From NCBI RefSeq assembly GCF_009380165.1, contig NZ_WHUF01000006.1, positions 124,001-188,000 on the forward strand: 64,000 nt of DNA. The letters are read 5' to 3'. Source of the DNA: Rugamonas rivuli. GTDB taxonomy: Bacteria > Pseudomonadota > Gammaproteobacteria > Burkholderiales > Burkholderiaceae_D. Below are positions 8,501 through 16,377 of this stretch, in pieces. The position numbers and the translations under genes are program-made. The notes below the pieces were generated by a model. The model did not search any database and was not told the DNA's origin. It was given only the letters and a program-made list of their open reading frames with translations. Each line of letters starts with the position of its first letter. Positions within the stretch are counted from its first letter, which is position 1.

Positions 8501-10954
8501 ATGCAAAAACTACTGACTTCTTCGACGGCGCGCATGGTGGCCGGCATCCTGGCGAGCGCCGCGCTGTCGGCGCTGTACGCGCGCGGCGGCGCCGGCTGGC
8601 TGCTGGGCTTCGTGATGCTGGCGCCGTGGCTGTTCACGCTCAACGCCAGCCGGACGCTGGCGGCAACGCTGGGCTGTGCCTACCTGATGTCGCTGGCTTT
8701 CACGGCGGCCGTGTTCCCCTGGTTCGGCATCGCGCTCGGACGCTACACGCAGACCGGTGCCGGCATTGGACTCGCCGTGCTGCTGCTGGCCGCGCCATTG
8801 TTCCAGCCGCAGTTCCTCGCGTTCGCGCTGGTGCGCCATGTGGCCGGACGCCGGCATGGCCCGTTGCTGCGCGCGCTGGCGGCCGCTGCTGCATGGGTAG
8901 CGGCGGAATGGCTGCTGCCCAAGCTGCTCGGCGACACGCTCGGTTATGGACTGTATCCGTCCCGGCTGATGCGCCAGGGCGCCGCCATTGGTGGCGGCGC
9001 GGGCCTGACCGTATTGCTGCTGCTTGCCAACGAGGGCATTGTGGCGGCGCTGGCGCGGCGTCGCGATGGCTGGCGCGCGATCGCCCAACCGTTCGCATTG
9101 GCCGCGCTGGGACCGCTGCTGCTGGCCGGCTACGGGCTGGCCGTGCTGCCCGACAAGGATAGCAGCGTCGTTGCCGGCAAGCCGCTGCGCGTGGGCCTGG
9201 TGCAGGCCAACCTGGTCGACTATGAAGGCATGCGCCGCCACAAGGGCGCCCGCGCTGTGGTGCAGGAAGTGCTCGCCACGCACTTCGCCATGAGCTACGA
9301 CGCGGTGGTGCGGCGCCATGCGGAAGTGGTGCTGTGGTCGGAGACCGCCTATCCCACCACCTTCGGCCATCCCAAGAGCGCGGCCGGCGCGGAGTTCGAC
9401 CGCGAGATCCTCGCCAACGTCCGCGCCGCCGGCGTGCCCTTCGTGTTCGGCACCTACGATATCGACAGCGACGGCGAATACAACGCGGCCGCCTTCGTGC
9501 AGCCTGGCGCCGGCCTGACAGGCTTGTACCGCAAGACGCGCCTGTTCCCGTTCACCGAATACGTACCTGAGTGGCTGGATGGGCCGCGCCTGCGGCAGCT
9601 GTTGCCGTGGACCGGCAACTGGCGCGCGGGCAATGGCGCGCGGGTCTTCCCATTGCGCCTGGCCGACGGCCGCGAGATCCCGGTGCTGCCGCTGATCTGC
9701 CTCGACGATGTCGACGCCGGCCTGGCGATCACCGGCGCCAGGCTGGGCGCGCAGGCGATCGTGACGATGTCGAACGACTCCTGGTTCAGCACCGACCCCG
9801 AGGGCGCGCGCCTGCACCAGACGGTGGCGGCGTTCCGCAGCATCGAGACGCGGCTGCCGCAAGTGCGCGTCACCACCAACGGCTACAGCGCGGTGTTCGA
9901 CGCCAGCGGCAGCCAGCTGGCCGGCACGCGCATGGGCGAACCGGCGCTGGTGATCGCCGACGTTGTGCCGAGCCAGCCGGCGCCGACCTTGATGGTCCGC
10001 TGGGGCGACTGGGTCGGGCGTGCCGCCTGCGCCTTCCTGCTGTTGCTGGCGGCCAGGGCGACTATTCCATCCTGGCGTTCGGAAGGGGAGGGCGCCACGT
10101 CGCCGGCGCAGCCTGCCATGCGTTTCCCGGTGCGGGTCGCGGTGCTGCCGCCGGCGGCGCGGTTTGCCGCAGCGCTGTTGCGAGCCTTGGCGCGCGCCGG
10201 CCTGCTCGGCATCTGCGTGGCGCTGCTGTTGAACGAACCGTTGCGCACCAACACCCTGGCGCAAATTCGCTTGTTCAGCGGCCTGTTCCTCGCGCCGGAA
10301 ATCGCCTCGTGGTGCGTGCTGCTGGCGTTTGCCGCGCAAGCGTCGATCGATGGCGCCGCGCTGGTGTTGACGCGGGGCGCACAGCGCATCGAACTGGCGC
10401 TCGGCGAGATTGCCTCGGTCGAGTTATGGCGCTTGCCGATTCCTGCCGCCGGCCTGGCGTTGCGGCTGGCGTCGGGCCAGCGCTGGCACTACGGGCTGGC
10501 GCTGGCCAATCCCATGGCGTTCGCCGCCGCGCTGGGACTGGAGCAAGAACAGCCGGGCGCGGTGATGGGCGTGTATGCGCGCGCCCGCCTGGCGCTGCGC
10601 CGCCGCAAGCTCGATCTGCCGCTGGCCAAGTTCGTGCTGCTGCCGCTGGCGCTGGCGATACCAGCGTTCCACCTGCATCAGCATATCGCCTACGGCAGCG
10701 CTTTCGGCGAGTACTACACCTTCGGCTTGAAGGCTTATCTCACGGCCTTTGCGTTGTGGTGGGCCGCCTGGTCCATCGGCGTCGTGCTGAGCGCGGCCTT
10801 GCTGCGGGCGGCCATCGAAGCCGGCACCTTGATGGCGGCGCTGCTGCGTCCTGCACAGGTCGTCGCAGTGCGCAGCTGGCTGGAGCGCGCCGGCCGCCTG
10901 GCGCTGTATCTCGGCCTGCCCGGGTGGCTGCTGGCGAATCTGTACGGCGCGTAA
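8501..10954 (+). CDS. Apolipoprotein N-acyltransferase-like protein with ~300-residue C-terminal membrane extension
   Basis: Residues 1 to about 515 match Lnt in layout: N-terminal membrane helices followed by a nitrilase-type domain. The triad is visible: Glu in LWSETAYP, Lys in YRKTRLFPF and Cys in LICLDD, with the second Glu in FTEYVP. The usual ICYE is ICLD here. Canonical Lnt is about 510 residues; this protein has 817. The extra C-terminal part holds several hydrophobic segments and a stretch (IELALGEIASVELWRLP and following) that looks like a small PH-type beta domain. It may therefore be a specialised acyltransferase rather than the housekeeping Lnt, which is not visible in this window. 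Confidence 0.8.
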   Translation: MQKLLTSSTARMVAGILASAALSALYARGGAGWLLGFVMLAPWLFTLNASRTLAATLGCAYLMSLAFTAAVFPWFGIALGRYTQTGAGIGLAVLLLAAPLFQPQFLAFALVRHVAGRRHGPLLRALAAAAAWVAAEWLLPKLLGDTLGYGLYPSRLMRQGAAIGGGAGLTVLLLLANEGIVAALARRRDGWRAIAQPFALAALGPLLLAGYGLAVLPDKDSSVVAGKPLRVGLVQANLVDYEGMRRHKGARAVVQEVLATHFAMSYDAVVRRHAEVVLWSETAYPTTFGHPKSAAGAEFDREILANVRAAGVPFVFGTYDIDSDGEYNAAAFVQPGAGLTGLYRKTRLFPFTEYVPEWLDGPRLRQLLPWTGNWRAGNGARVFPLRLADGREIPVLPLICLDDVDAGLAITGARLGAQAIVTMSNDSWFSTDPEGARLHQTVAAFRSIETRLPQVRVTTNGYSAVFDASGSQLAGTRMGEPALVIADVVPSQPAPTLMVRWGDWVGRAACAFLLLLAARATIPSWRSEGEGATSPAQPAMRFPVRVAVLPPAARFAAALLRALARAGLLGICVALLLNEPLRTNTLAQIRLFSGLFLAPEIASWCVLLAFAAQASIDGAALVLTRGAQRIELALGEIASVELWRLPIPAAGLALRLASGQRWHYGLALANPMAFAAALGLEQEQPGAVMGVYARARLALRRRKLDLPLAKFVLLPLALAIPAFHLHQHIAYGSAFGEYYTFGLKAYLTAFALWWAAWSIGVVLSAALLRAAIEAGTLMAALLRPAQVVAVRSWLERAGRLALYLGLPGWLLANLYGA

Positions 10955-10969
10955 TGGGCCTGGGCCGGA

Positions 10970-12154
10970 TTAGCGGAACAACTTTTCGTTCAGGAACTCC
11001 AGGCCGGCCTCTTTCGCAAATGTCCATGGAATCAGGTCGCCGCTGGCGTCGATCAACGATTGACCCGGTTCGGCGATTTGCTTTAATGGTGGCGCCGGCG
11101 CAAACGCGACAAGTCTGGCAAGGATATTGCGGTACCCCTGCGCCGCAAACTGTGGGACGGATGCGAACGCTTGAAACTTGGAATGCATTTTTAACAGATG
11201 CACCTGGTGAGTGGCGAGATTGCCCTCGTTCGTGACCTTGCGGTGATTTAAGTAGCATTCCATCGCACGCTGGGCATCCCAGAAGGACCACACTGCGCAG
11301 ACAATGATGGGCTCGTTCGTGCTCTCGGCCGGCGCGCGCGGAGGCGTCGTCAACGCTGCGTTCCAGTCCGGGGAAATGTCGTCGAGTCCAATGGCGTTCA
11401 GCACCGCACCCTGCCTGATCTTGAAGTAGGAGGGGAATATGTCTATGAACTCCTTCAAAGCCTCTCTAAAGAAGGCAATATGAACCTGATTGGTGACATA
11501 TTCGTTTCCTTGCCTTAGCAATTCCTCCTTCGTTCCATTCGTTATCCCGCCGCCAGGGCCGTGGAGCTCGAATCCGCCCGCCGTTTTAGTGACGTCGCGA
11601 TCCTTGTAGTGTTGAATAGGAACCACGAAGCGCCTGTAAAGATTGCCGAAGCTCTTGGGAAAATAGCGCGCAGCCAGGAGCCAGCCTGACGCATCGTCCT
11701 TATCCAGTAGGGCAGACTCGATATCACTGCTTTTAAAAATAATGGACGAGAATGGCAGGAGGTCATTGGAGCCCATCTTGTCGAGCTGCGCCACCAGGCC
11801 GTTGGTCGGCGATGTTGAATAAAATCCGACAAACACGACGCAGTGATGGGCGAGCAGCGCATCGGTGATGTCGGTTTCGTGGCCAGGCCCGACCGCCTTA
11901 TCCCCATGAGCGTAGTGTTTGCAGCTGATCAGGTGCCTCTTCCCATCTTTCACGGCAATCAGATCGACGGACAGGTCCTGGCCGCGTGCAACACGCTGGA
12001 TGATGTCGAAATTCTTTATCTTCTCGAAGAACTCTTCCGCGAATTTTTCGAATGCGTCCAGGCCCTCTGGTTGCACGGTTGTCGATGTCCGGCGCAGTTT
12101 GTTGCGCTCAGCGGCATTGGCGGTCGGTATTTCTCTGAAGTCGAGTATGGACAT
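10970..12154 (-). CDS. Mrr-like PD-(D/E)XK nuclease-domain protein
   Basis: The N-terminal region of this 394-residue protein carries the signature of a restriction-endonuclease-like fold: an acidic helix FEKFAEEFFEK (34-44), Asp64 in SVDLIAV and a Ser-Cys-Lys strand at 77-79, matching the Mrr-type D-x(n)-(Q/S)xK pattern. The rest (about 100-394) is not recognised and has no membrane segment. No methylase, helicase or partner gene is adjacent. Base composition is visibly more AT-rich than its neighbours, which suggests horizontal acquisition. A role in DNA defence is possible but unproven. Confidence 0.6.
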   Translation of the reverse strand: MSILDFREIPTANAAERNKLRRTSTTVQPEGLDAFEKFAEEFFEKIKNFDIIQRVARGQDLSVDLIAVKDGKRHLISCKHYAHGDKAVGPGHETDITDALLAHHCVVFVGFYSTSPTNGLVAQLDKMGSNDLLPFSSIIFKSSDIESALLDKDDASGWLLAARYFPKSFGNLYRRFVVPIQHYKDRDVTKTAGGFELHGPGGGITNGTKEELLRQGNEYVTNQVHIAFFREALKEFIDIFPSYFKIRQGAVLNAIGLDDISPDWNAALTTPPRAPAESTNEPIIVCAVWSFWDAQRAMECYLNHRKVTNEGNLATHQVHLLKMHSKFQAFASVPQFAAQGYRNILARLVAFAPAPPLKQIAEPGQSLIDASGDLIPWTFAKEAGLEFLNEKLFR

Positions 12155-12308
12155 GGGCTTCCTTCTGCGGGACCGAGGTTTTCATTTTCCCGCAATTATT
12201 TATTAGATAACATTAATGTACAACATTTCGCGCGGAACACGCCAGATGCGGTTCACCAGGGCTGCTATGATGATGGCTCTTTCGCCAACATTACGAGTAG
12301 GTGGGACC

Positions 12309-13133
12309 ATGGAATTACTGGACGCATATTTCGCGCGCATCGGCTACACCGGCCCGCGCACCCCGACGCTGGACACGCTGCGCGCCTTGCAGCAGCTGCA
12401 CCCGGCCGCGATACCCTTCGAAGCCATCGACGTGCTGCTGGACCGGCCGGTGCTGCTGGCGCCGGCAGCGGTGGACGCCAAGCTGATCCACGCCGGGCGC
12501 GGCGGCTACTGCTTCGAGCAGAACAGCCTGTTCCAGCGTGTGCTGGCCGCGCTCGGCTTCGAGGTGGAACCCCTGATCGCCCAGGTACGCTGGATGGCCG
12601 GCCCCGAGTCGCAGCACCGGCCGCGCACCCACATGGTGCTGCGGGTGACGGTCGACGGCCTGCCCTGGTTGTGCGACGTCGGCTTCGGCAGCTGCGTGCT
12701 GACGGCGCCCATCCGCTTCGACCTGACCACGCCGCAGTCCACGCAGCACGAGCGCTTCCGCCTCACGCCGCAGGGCAACGAGCATCTGCTGGAAGCGCTG
12801 CTGGGCGACGAATGGATGCCGGTCTACATGATCTCCCCGGCGCCGTGCCGCGAGGGCGACTACGAGATGGCGAACTTCTACTCGTCGACCTATCCGTCCT
12901 CGCACTTCCGCCACGACCTGATTGTCGCGCGCAGCACGCCCGAAGCCCGCCACGCGCTGCTGCGCAACCGCCTGACGATACGCCGCGCGGATGGCGGAGG
13001 CGAGCGCCGCTACCTGTCGGCCGACGAACTTGAGCAGGTGCTGGCCGAGGTCTTCCTGCTGCCGGTGACGCCCGACTGGCGCCCGGTGCTCGAACGCGCG
13101 GCGGCGACGGCATGGGAGCAGCAGGGCGGCTAG
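12309..13133 (+). CDS. Arylamine N-acetyltransferase
   Basis: This 274-residue cytoplasmic enzyme transfers acetyl groups from acetyl-CoA to arylamines or hydrazines through a cysteine. The Cys-His-Asp triad is in place at Cys68 (RGGYCFEQN), His108 (RPRTHMV) and Asp123 (LCDVGFG), very near the classical 69/107/122 spacing. I start at the ATG at 12309 with AGGTGGGA upstream; an earlier ATG at 12216 would add 31 residues unlike the family. It diverges from the nuclease-like gene across 154 AT-rich bases. Confidence 0.92.
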   Translation: MELLDAYFARIGYTGPRTPTLDTLRALQQLHPAAIPFEAIDVLLDRPVLLAPAAVDAKLIHAGRGGYCFEQNSLFQRVLAALGFEVEPLIAQVRWMAGPESQHRPRTHMVLRVTVDGLPWLCDVGFGSCVLTAPIRFDLTTPQSTQHERFRLTPQGNEHLLEALLGDEWMPVYMISPAPCREGDYEMANFYSSTYPSSHFRHDLIVARSTPEARHALLRNRLTIRRADGGGERRYLSADELEQVLAEVFLLPVTPDWRPVLERAAATAWEQQGG

Positions 13134-13171
13134 CGTGCGCCGCGAAAATTTCCTTTTCGATAATCTTCCCC

Positions 13172-13177
13172 TATAAT
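13172..13177 (+). promoter_or_regulatory. Possible -10 element for the PEP-CTERM gene
   Basis: A perfect TATAAT lies 37 bases before the PEP-CTERM start codon. The -35 position holds only TTTCCT, so the promoter assignment is tentative. Confidence 0.4.
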
Positions 13178-13214
13178 TGTAATATTTACATGCTTTTACG
13201 ATAAGGGGAACAGA

Positions 13215-13934
13215 TTGAAAAAATTACTGGGATTCTTCTGCGGCATGGCGCTGCTGGGCGCCGCCGAAGCCAAGGTGGTCACGTATGATTTCACCATCAC
13301 CGTCCAGCACATCGCCGAGATGGACCACGGCGTCAACCCGGTCTACGTGCAATCGAGCACCCGTCCCGGCGCGCTGGTGTCGGTCGGCGAGCAGGTGCAC
13401 GGCACGTTCAGCGTTAACACCGAGACCCCGCTGAGCCTGGTCTACCAGCCGCCTGCGCAGGCGAACGGCACCTGGCTGCTGTACTCCGACTCGGTGAACT
13501 ACAAGAATCCGATCGACGCCGTGTTCCAGAACAGCGGCCTGCATACCACCGTGCCCGCCGGCGTCAAGGTCAACAGCACCGTGCAGGTGGCCGACAACGC
13601 CACCACCTTCAACAACGGCGATGTCTTCTCGCTGATTAACAGCGCGTCCTACAAGGGCGAGATCTACACCAACAACATCCTGCTGGGCGACAGCACCGGC
13701 GCGGTCTTCAACAGCGCCGCGATTCCCGGGGCGCTGAACTTCAGCCAGTTCGACTACGGCAGCTACGGTTTCTCGCGCATGTCGGTCGACGGCCTGTGGG
13801 TGGAAGTCGACGGCGACATCACCAGCGTGACGCTGGCGCCGCCGCCGGTCCCCGAGCCGTCCACCTACCTGATGCTGGGCGCCGGCGCCCTGCTGCTGGC
13901 GTGGCGCCGGAAAGCAAGCCGCCCCGCAAAATAA
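13215..13934 (+). CDS. PEP-CTERM sorting domain protein, secreted
   Basis: The 239-residue protein has a short signal peptide, a beta-rich central part with no recognised domain, and the PEP-CTERM tail: VPEPSTYLML, a hydrophobic helix and a basic WRRK end. Such proteins are processed by an exosortase (XrtA/EpsH) and usually go to the cell surface or extracellular matrix; no exosortase is in this window. It starts at a TTG with AAGGGGAA upstream, and no better in-frame start keeps the signal peptide. Function beyond sorting is unknown. Confidence 0.88.
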   Translation: MKKLLGFFCGMALLGAAEAKVVTYDFTITVQHIAEMDHGVNPVYVQSSTRPGALVSVGEQVHGTFSVNTETPLSLVYQPPAQANGTWLLYSDSVNYKNPIDAVFQNSGLHTTVPAGVKVNSTVQVADNATTFNNGDVFSLINSASYKGEIYTNNILLGDSTGAVFNSAAIPGALNFSQFDYGSYGFSRMSVDGLWVEVDGDITSVTLAPPPVPEPSTYLMLGAGALLLAWRRKASRPAK

Positions 13935-14020
13935 GTTTTCATCGGCGCAACACTCATTGCGGCGACCCGGAGCGCATTTGTTAGAATGAGGCTCGGATTA
14001 CTGCGGTCGCCTCCCATGCC

Positions 14021-14803
14021 ATGAGTCGTTTTTACGCGTTCCTGTTGCTGCTCGGTCTCGCTGCCGGTTCCGCCTGCGCGGCCACCGTCCAGGTGTGCGC
14101 CGACCAGGCGGAAATGCCGCCGCTGGTGTTTGCCGAACGCGCGGACGGCCATCGCAGCGACAAGGTGGTGGGGGCCAGCGTCGACCTGCTCAAGCTGATC
14201 GGCTCGCGCCACGGCTGGCAGGTCAGCGTGCAGCTGCTGCCGTGGGCGCGCTGCCTGGCGCTGGTGGCCGACCATCGCATGGACCTGGCGCTCAACGCCG
14301 GCCAGGCCGACGCCGGCGCCAAGCTGGCGCTCAGCGACGCCTACTTCACCATGCACAATGTGTACTTCTATTCGCGCCGGGCGCGGCCGCAAGGGCTGAC
14401 GCTGCAAAAGCTCAGCGATGTCCACAACTACCACCTGTGCGGCCTGGGCGGCTACCAGTTCGAAGCCTACGGCATCCCCACCAGCAAGGTGGACCGGGGC
14501 GTCACCGTCGGCTACGAGCAGCTGATCGGCAAGCTGCACCTGGGCCGCTGTGACTTGTTCATCGATAGCCGCGAGACCATGGCCGGCCAGTACCTGATCA
14601 ACCCCAAGCTGCGCAGCCTGCTGGTGGACGGCACCCTGGTCAGCCAGCCGCTGCCGGATTCGCCGCTGCGTCCGCTGTATTTCGCCGTGGCCGCCGGCGG
14701 CGCCGATGCCGCGAAGCTGCTGCAGAATTTGAACGAAGGCCTGGCGCGCGTGGGCAAGACGCACGAACTCGACAAGCTGCTGGCCCGCTACCTGGAACCC
14801 TAA
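14021..14803 (+). CDS. Periplasmic solute-binding protein, SBP_bac_3-like
   Basis: The 260-residue product has a signal peptide (about 1-20, ending SACAA) and the layout of a type-3 extracellular solute-binding domain: VQVCADQAEMPPLVF at the N-terminus, then LNAGQADAG and the YFTMHNVYFY strand. These proteins usually bind polar amino acids or small organic acids, or act as sensors. No ABC permease or ATPase gene is nearby. The two genes that follow encode a porin-like protein and a PstS-like protein, spaced 20 bases and overlapping by one base, so the three are probably co-transcribed. Confidence 0.78.
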   Translation: MSRFYAFLLLLGLAAGSACAATVQVCADQAEMPPLVFAERADGHRSDKVVGASVDLLKLIGSRHGWQVSVQLLPWARCLALVADHRMDLALNAGQADAGAKLALSDAYFTMHNVYFYSRRARPQGLTLQKLSDVHNYHLCGLGGYQFEAYGIPTSKVDRGVTVGYEQLIGKLHLGRCDLFIDSRETMAGQYLINPKLRSLLVDGTLVSQPLPDSPLRPLYFAVAAGGADAAKLLQNLNEGLARVGKTHELDKLLARYLEP

Positions 14804-14823
14804 CCGACCCGCATGGAGGCTGG

Positions 14824-15933
14824 ATGCACGCCACTTCCCATTTGAAACCGGTCACGCTGCTGGCGCTGCTGGGCTGGGCATGCGCCTTGCCCGCGCGAGC
14901 CGCGGAGCCGCCGGCCGATCCGGTGCAGCCGCTGTGGTCGCTCAACGGCTTCGGCACGGTCGGGCTGGCCCATTCGGACCAGCATGCCGGCGACTATGTG
15001 TTCGACAATCTGCAACCGTCCGGCACCGGCCGCAACCGCCAGTGGACCGGCGATGTCGACAGCCGCATCGGCCTGCAATTGACGGCCAATTTCACGCCGC
15101 AGCTGTCCGGCGTGGTGCAGCTGGTGTCCGAGTACCGCTCGAACAACCGCTACCAGCCGCTGATCAGCTGGGCCAACCTGAAGTACGCGCTGACGCCGGA
15201 CCTCAGCGTGCGGGTGGGGCGCATCGGGCTGGCCAGTTTCATGGCGTCGGATTCGCGCCGGGTCGGCTACAGCAATATGACGGCGCGGCCGCCGATCGAG
15301 GTCTACCGCCTGCTGGCGCTCAAGGAAAGCGACGGCGTCGACGCCTCCTACCGCACCCATTTCAGCGGCTTCAGCAACACCACCAGCATCCTGTACGGCA
15401 AGCGCACCGTCACCAACACGCGCGGCATCGACGTCCACTCGACCGCCGTCATGGGCGTGTTCGACACGCTGGAGCGCGGCCCGCTGATCGTCCACGCAGC
15501 CTATCAGCAGCGCGACGTCGACAACCAGAATCCGCCGCGCGGGCGCTTCATGTCGCTGGGCGCGGCCTGGGATCCGGGGCCGTGGTTTGTGTCCGGCGAA
15601 TGGGTCAGGGTCAGCAATTACGACGGCAAGCGCGTCCAGGCGCTGCGCGAAGCCTGGTATGTGAACGGCGGCATGCGCTTCGGCACGCTGGCGCCCTACG
15701 TCACGCTGTCCGAGTTGCGGCCGCTGACCGACACCGGCAACATTCCCGTTGCCCAGCGCACCTACGCGGCCGGCCTGCGCTGGGATGCGGCGCGCAACGT
15801 CGACTTCAAATTGCAGTGGGACCAGCTGCATCTGGGTAGCAATTCGTACGGCACCTTGCAGAACGTGGTGGCGGGCACGCCGCGCGGCGGCCATGTGAAC
15901 GTGGTCAGCGTGCTGGCCGACTTTCTCTACTGA
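14824..15933 (+). CDS. Porin-like outer-membrane beta-barrel protein
   Basis: The 369-residue protein has a signal peptide (about 1-25, ending PARAAEP), many alternating hydrophobic/polar strands and a C-terminal VSVLADFLY ending in an aromatic residue, as outer-membrane barrels do. The opening LNGFGTVGLAHSD and the strand pattern resemble proteobacterial general porins, though no substrate can be assigned. It sits between two periplasmic binding-protein genes, suggesting that it admits the same solute they bind. The stop codon overlaps the next start by one base. Confidence 0.75.
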   Translation: MHATSHLKPVTLLALLGWACALPARAAEPPADPVQPLWSLNGFGTVGLAHSDQHAGDYVFDNLQPSGTGRNRQWTGDVDSRIGLQLTANFTPQLSGVVQLVSEYRSNNRYQPLISWANLKYALTPDLSVRVGRIGLASFMASDSRRVGYSNMTARPPIEVYRLLALKESDGVDASYRTHFSGFSNTTSILYGKRTVTNTRGIDVHSTAVMGVFDTLERGPLIVHAAYQQRDVDNQNPPRGRFMSLGAAWDPGPWFVSGEWVRVSNYDGKRVQALREAWYVNGGMRFGTLAPYVTLSELRPLTDTGNIPVAQRTYAAGLRWDAARNVDFKLQWDQLHLGSNSYGTLQNVVAGTPRGGHVNVVSVLADFLY

Positions 15934-16373
15934 TGGGCAGGCCGACCATGCGACAGACTATCTCCATCGCTGTGCTGGCCGCCGCACTGCTGGCCGGCAG
16001 CGTCTGCCGCGCCGAGGTGGTGGTGATCGTCTCGGCCCGCAATCCCGTCAAGGCCCTCAGCAGCGAGCAGGCGGCCGATTTGTTCCTCGGCGTGTCGGCG
16101 GACTTTCCCAACGGCCTGCACGCGGTGCCGATCGACCAGAGCGAAGGCTCGCCGGTACGCGACACCTTCTACCTGCGCAGCAGCGGCAAGGCGCCGGCGC
16201 AGATGAAGGCCTACTGGGCGCGCATGCTGTTCACCGGACGCGGACAGCCGCCGGTGGAGTCCGGCGACAGCGCCGCCGTCAAGCGCCTGGTGGCCGAGAA
16301 CCCCAATCTGGTCGGCTATATCGACCGCAGCGCGCTGGACCCCAGCGTGCGTGCGGTGCTGACCATCCACTAG
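15933..16373 (+). CDS. Small PstS-like phosphate-binding-family periplasmic protein
   Basis: At 146 residues this is much shorter than PstS (about 320-350) but has the features of the small PstS-like proteins: signal peptide, a VVVIVSARNPVKALS strand, a GRGQPPVESGDSAAVKRLVAENP segment and a terminal GYIDRSAL motif. The frame begins at an ATG sharing one base with the porin stop; a second ATG at 15948 would also keep the signal peptide. These short relatives often accompany sensor or porin genes rather than a phosphate ABC transporter, and none is present here. Confidence 0.75.
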   Translation: MGRPTMRQTISIAVLAAALLAGSVCRAEVVVIVSARNPVKALSSEQAADLFLGVSADFPNGLHAVPIDQSEGSPVRDTFYLRSSGKAPAQMKAYWARMLFTGRGQPPVESGDSAAVKRLVAENPNLVGYIDRSALDPSVRAVLTIH

Positions 16374-16377
16374 CGCG

